Below are positions 6,437 through 7,108 of a DNA stretch of 7,108 nucleotides, piece by piece. The position numbers and the translations under genes were made by a program. Within the stretch, counting starts at the first letter, position 1; each line of letters begins with the position of its first letter. Source of the DNA: WLNJ01 sp037131165. Lineage in GTDB: Bacteria; Actinomycetota; Thermoleophilia; Solirubrobacterales; Solirubrobacteraceae. Location of the stretch: the NCBI GenBank assembly GCA_037131165.1, contig JBAXRO010000087.1, forward strand, positions 1 through 7,108, written 5' to 3'. The notes under the pieces are model-generated. The model was given only the letters and a program-made list of their open reading frames with translations, ran no database searches and was not told the DNA's origin.

Positions 6437-7108
6437 TCAACTGCCGTCCACGCGGGGGCGCTCCCACTCACCGGTCTCAATCTCGCGCTTGACCTCGGCA
6501 TCGATGGCCTGCTCGCTGGTGGTGGGGTTGGCCTCGCGGATCTGCCACGCGCGAAGTCTGCGGAAACCTCCGATCTCGAGGACAGCAACCACCTGGATGC
6601 TCGCCGCGATGACAACCAGGCCGAGCAGGCCCATCAACAGGGTCCAGCCGAAGTCGAAGCTGCCGTGGTCGTCGCTGTAGGGAACAAACCTCAAAGCGAC
6701 CGCGAAGACAGCCAGCGAGAGGGTCCATCCGTAGAGGTAGGCGACCGTCCGCCTCGGTGAGAACCCGACCCGTGCGAGACGGTGGTGGAAGTGGTTCTGG
6801 TCGGCCTCGTGGACCGGGCGCCGGTAGCGCAGCCGCTTGGCGACGACGAACCCGGTGTCCAGCAGCGGGACGGCGAGGATCACGAGCGGCAGCACGACTG
6901 CTACGACGGCGTTCGTCTTGAGTGTTCCCTGTACGGCGACACAGCCGAGCAGCAGGCCCAGCAGGTTGGCGCCGCTGTCACCCATGAAGACCTTCGCCGG
7001 CGGGAAGTTGTGGACCAGGAACCCAGCGGCGGCGCCGGCCGTGATCGCAGCGAGTACGCCGGCCGACCCCCTTTCGAGGTCGAAGGCGATCACCGCGAAC
7101 GCAGCAGC
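6437..7108 (-). CDS. WecA/TagO/MraY-family undecaprenyl-phosphate sugar-1-phosphate transferase, 5' end outside window
   Basis: The frame is open to the right edge, leaving 223 C-terminal residues. The family moves a sugar-1-phosphate, usually GlcNAc-1-phosphate from UDP-GlcNAc, onto undecaprenyl (or decaprenyl) phosphate at the inner face of the membrane. This is the first step in making cell-wall or surface glycopolymers. Counting from the first complete codon at 7108, the visible motifs are NFPPAKVFMGDSGAN at 34-48 with the catalytic-site Asp44, PLLDT at 81-85, and the HFHHRL cluster at 106-111 in the cytoplasmic substrate loop. The His cluster favours WecA/TagO over MraY proper. Membrane helices follow at about 121-142 and 153-178, then a charged cytoplasmic tail of about 40 residues. 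The N-terminal DD motif is beyond the edge. The GTG at 7093 is only an internal valine codon. The gene converges on the EcsC-like gene with 3 nt between stop codons. Confidence 0.9.
   Translation of the reverse strand, partial: AAAFAVIAFDLERGSAGVLAAITAGAAAGFLVHNFPPAKVFMGDSGANLLGLLLGCVAVQGTLKTNAVVAVVLPLVILAVPLLDTGFVVAKRLRYRRPVHEADQNHFHHRLARVGFSPRRTVAYLYGWTLSLAVFAVALRFVPYSDDHGSFDFGWTLLMGLLGLVVIAASIQVVAVLEIGGFRRLRAWQIREANPTTSEQAIDAEVKREIETGEWERPRVDGS

Overview
The window is high-GC and densely coding. Gaps are very short, genes overlap or nearly touch, and Shine-Dalgarno sequences are scarce. This, with a WecA/MraY-type glycosyltransferase, a CopA ATPase and a DUF1330 protein, suggests a free-living high-GC actinobacterium. 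The class is not fixed by the sequence; a Thermoleophilia-like lineage is only a guess. No mobile element, CRISPR array, tRNA or rRNA was seen.

Layout: (1) 1-369 (+), the 3' part of a DUF1330-type small protein, cut by the left edge. (2) 394-413, a perfect 8-bp hairpin between convergent genes. (3) 5472-409 (-), a probable three-gene operon: a CopA-type copper P-type ATPase, then after 13 nt a 572-aa thiamine diphosphate (ThDP) enzyme, then with a 4-nt ATGA overlap a 339-aa second ThDP-enzyme subunit. (4) 5473-5530, a 58-bp divergent promoter region with a perfect 6-6-6 dyad and candidate leaderless promoters on both strands. (5) 5531-6433 (+), a membrane protein with EcsC-like features. (6) 6437-7108 (-), the C-terminal part of a WecA/TagO/MraY-family sugar-phosphate transferase, cut by the right edge and convergent with the previous gene across 3 nt.

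The most interesting element is the pair of adjacent ThDP-enzyme genes. Both look like acetolactate-synthase-type proteins, but their losses are complementary. The larger subunit keeps the ThDP-diphosphate/metal (PP) domain with its GDG motif, and its pyrimidine (PYR) domain has lost the catalytic glutamate. The smaller subunit keeps a good PYR domain with that glutamate, but its PP-like domain has lost GDG and the metal ligands. ThDP sits between a PYR and a PP domain, so the simplest model is an obligate heteromer with one live and one vestigial type of active site. Its substrate is unknown, and its place behind a copper exporter is unexplained.
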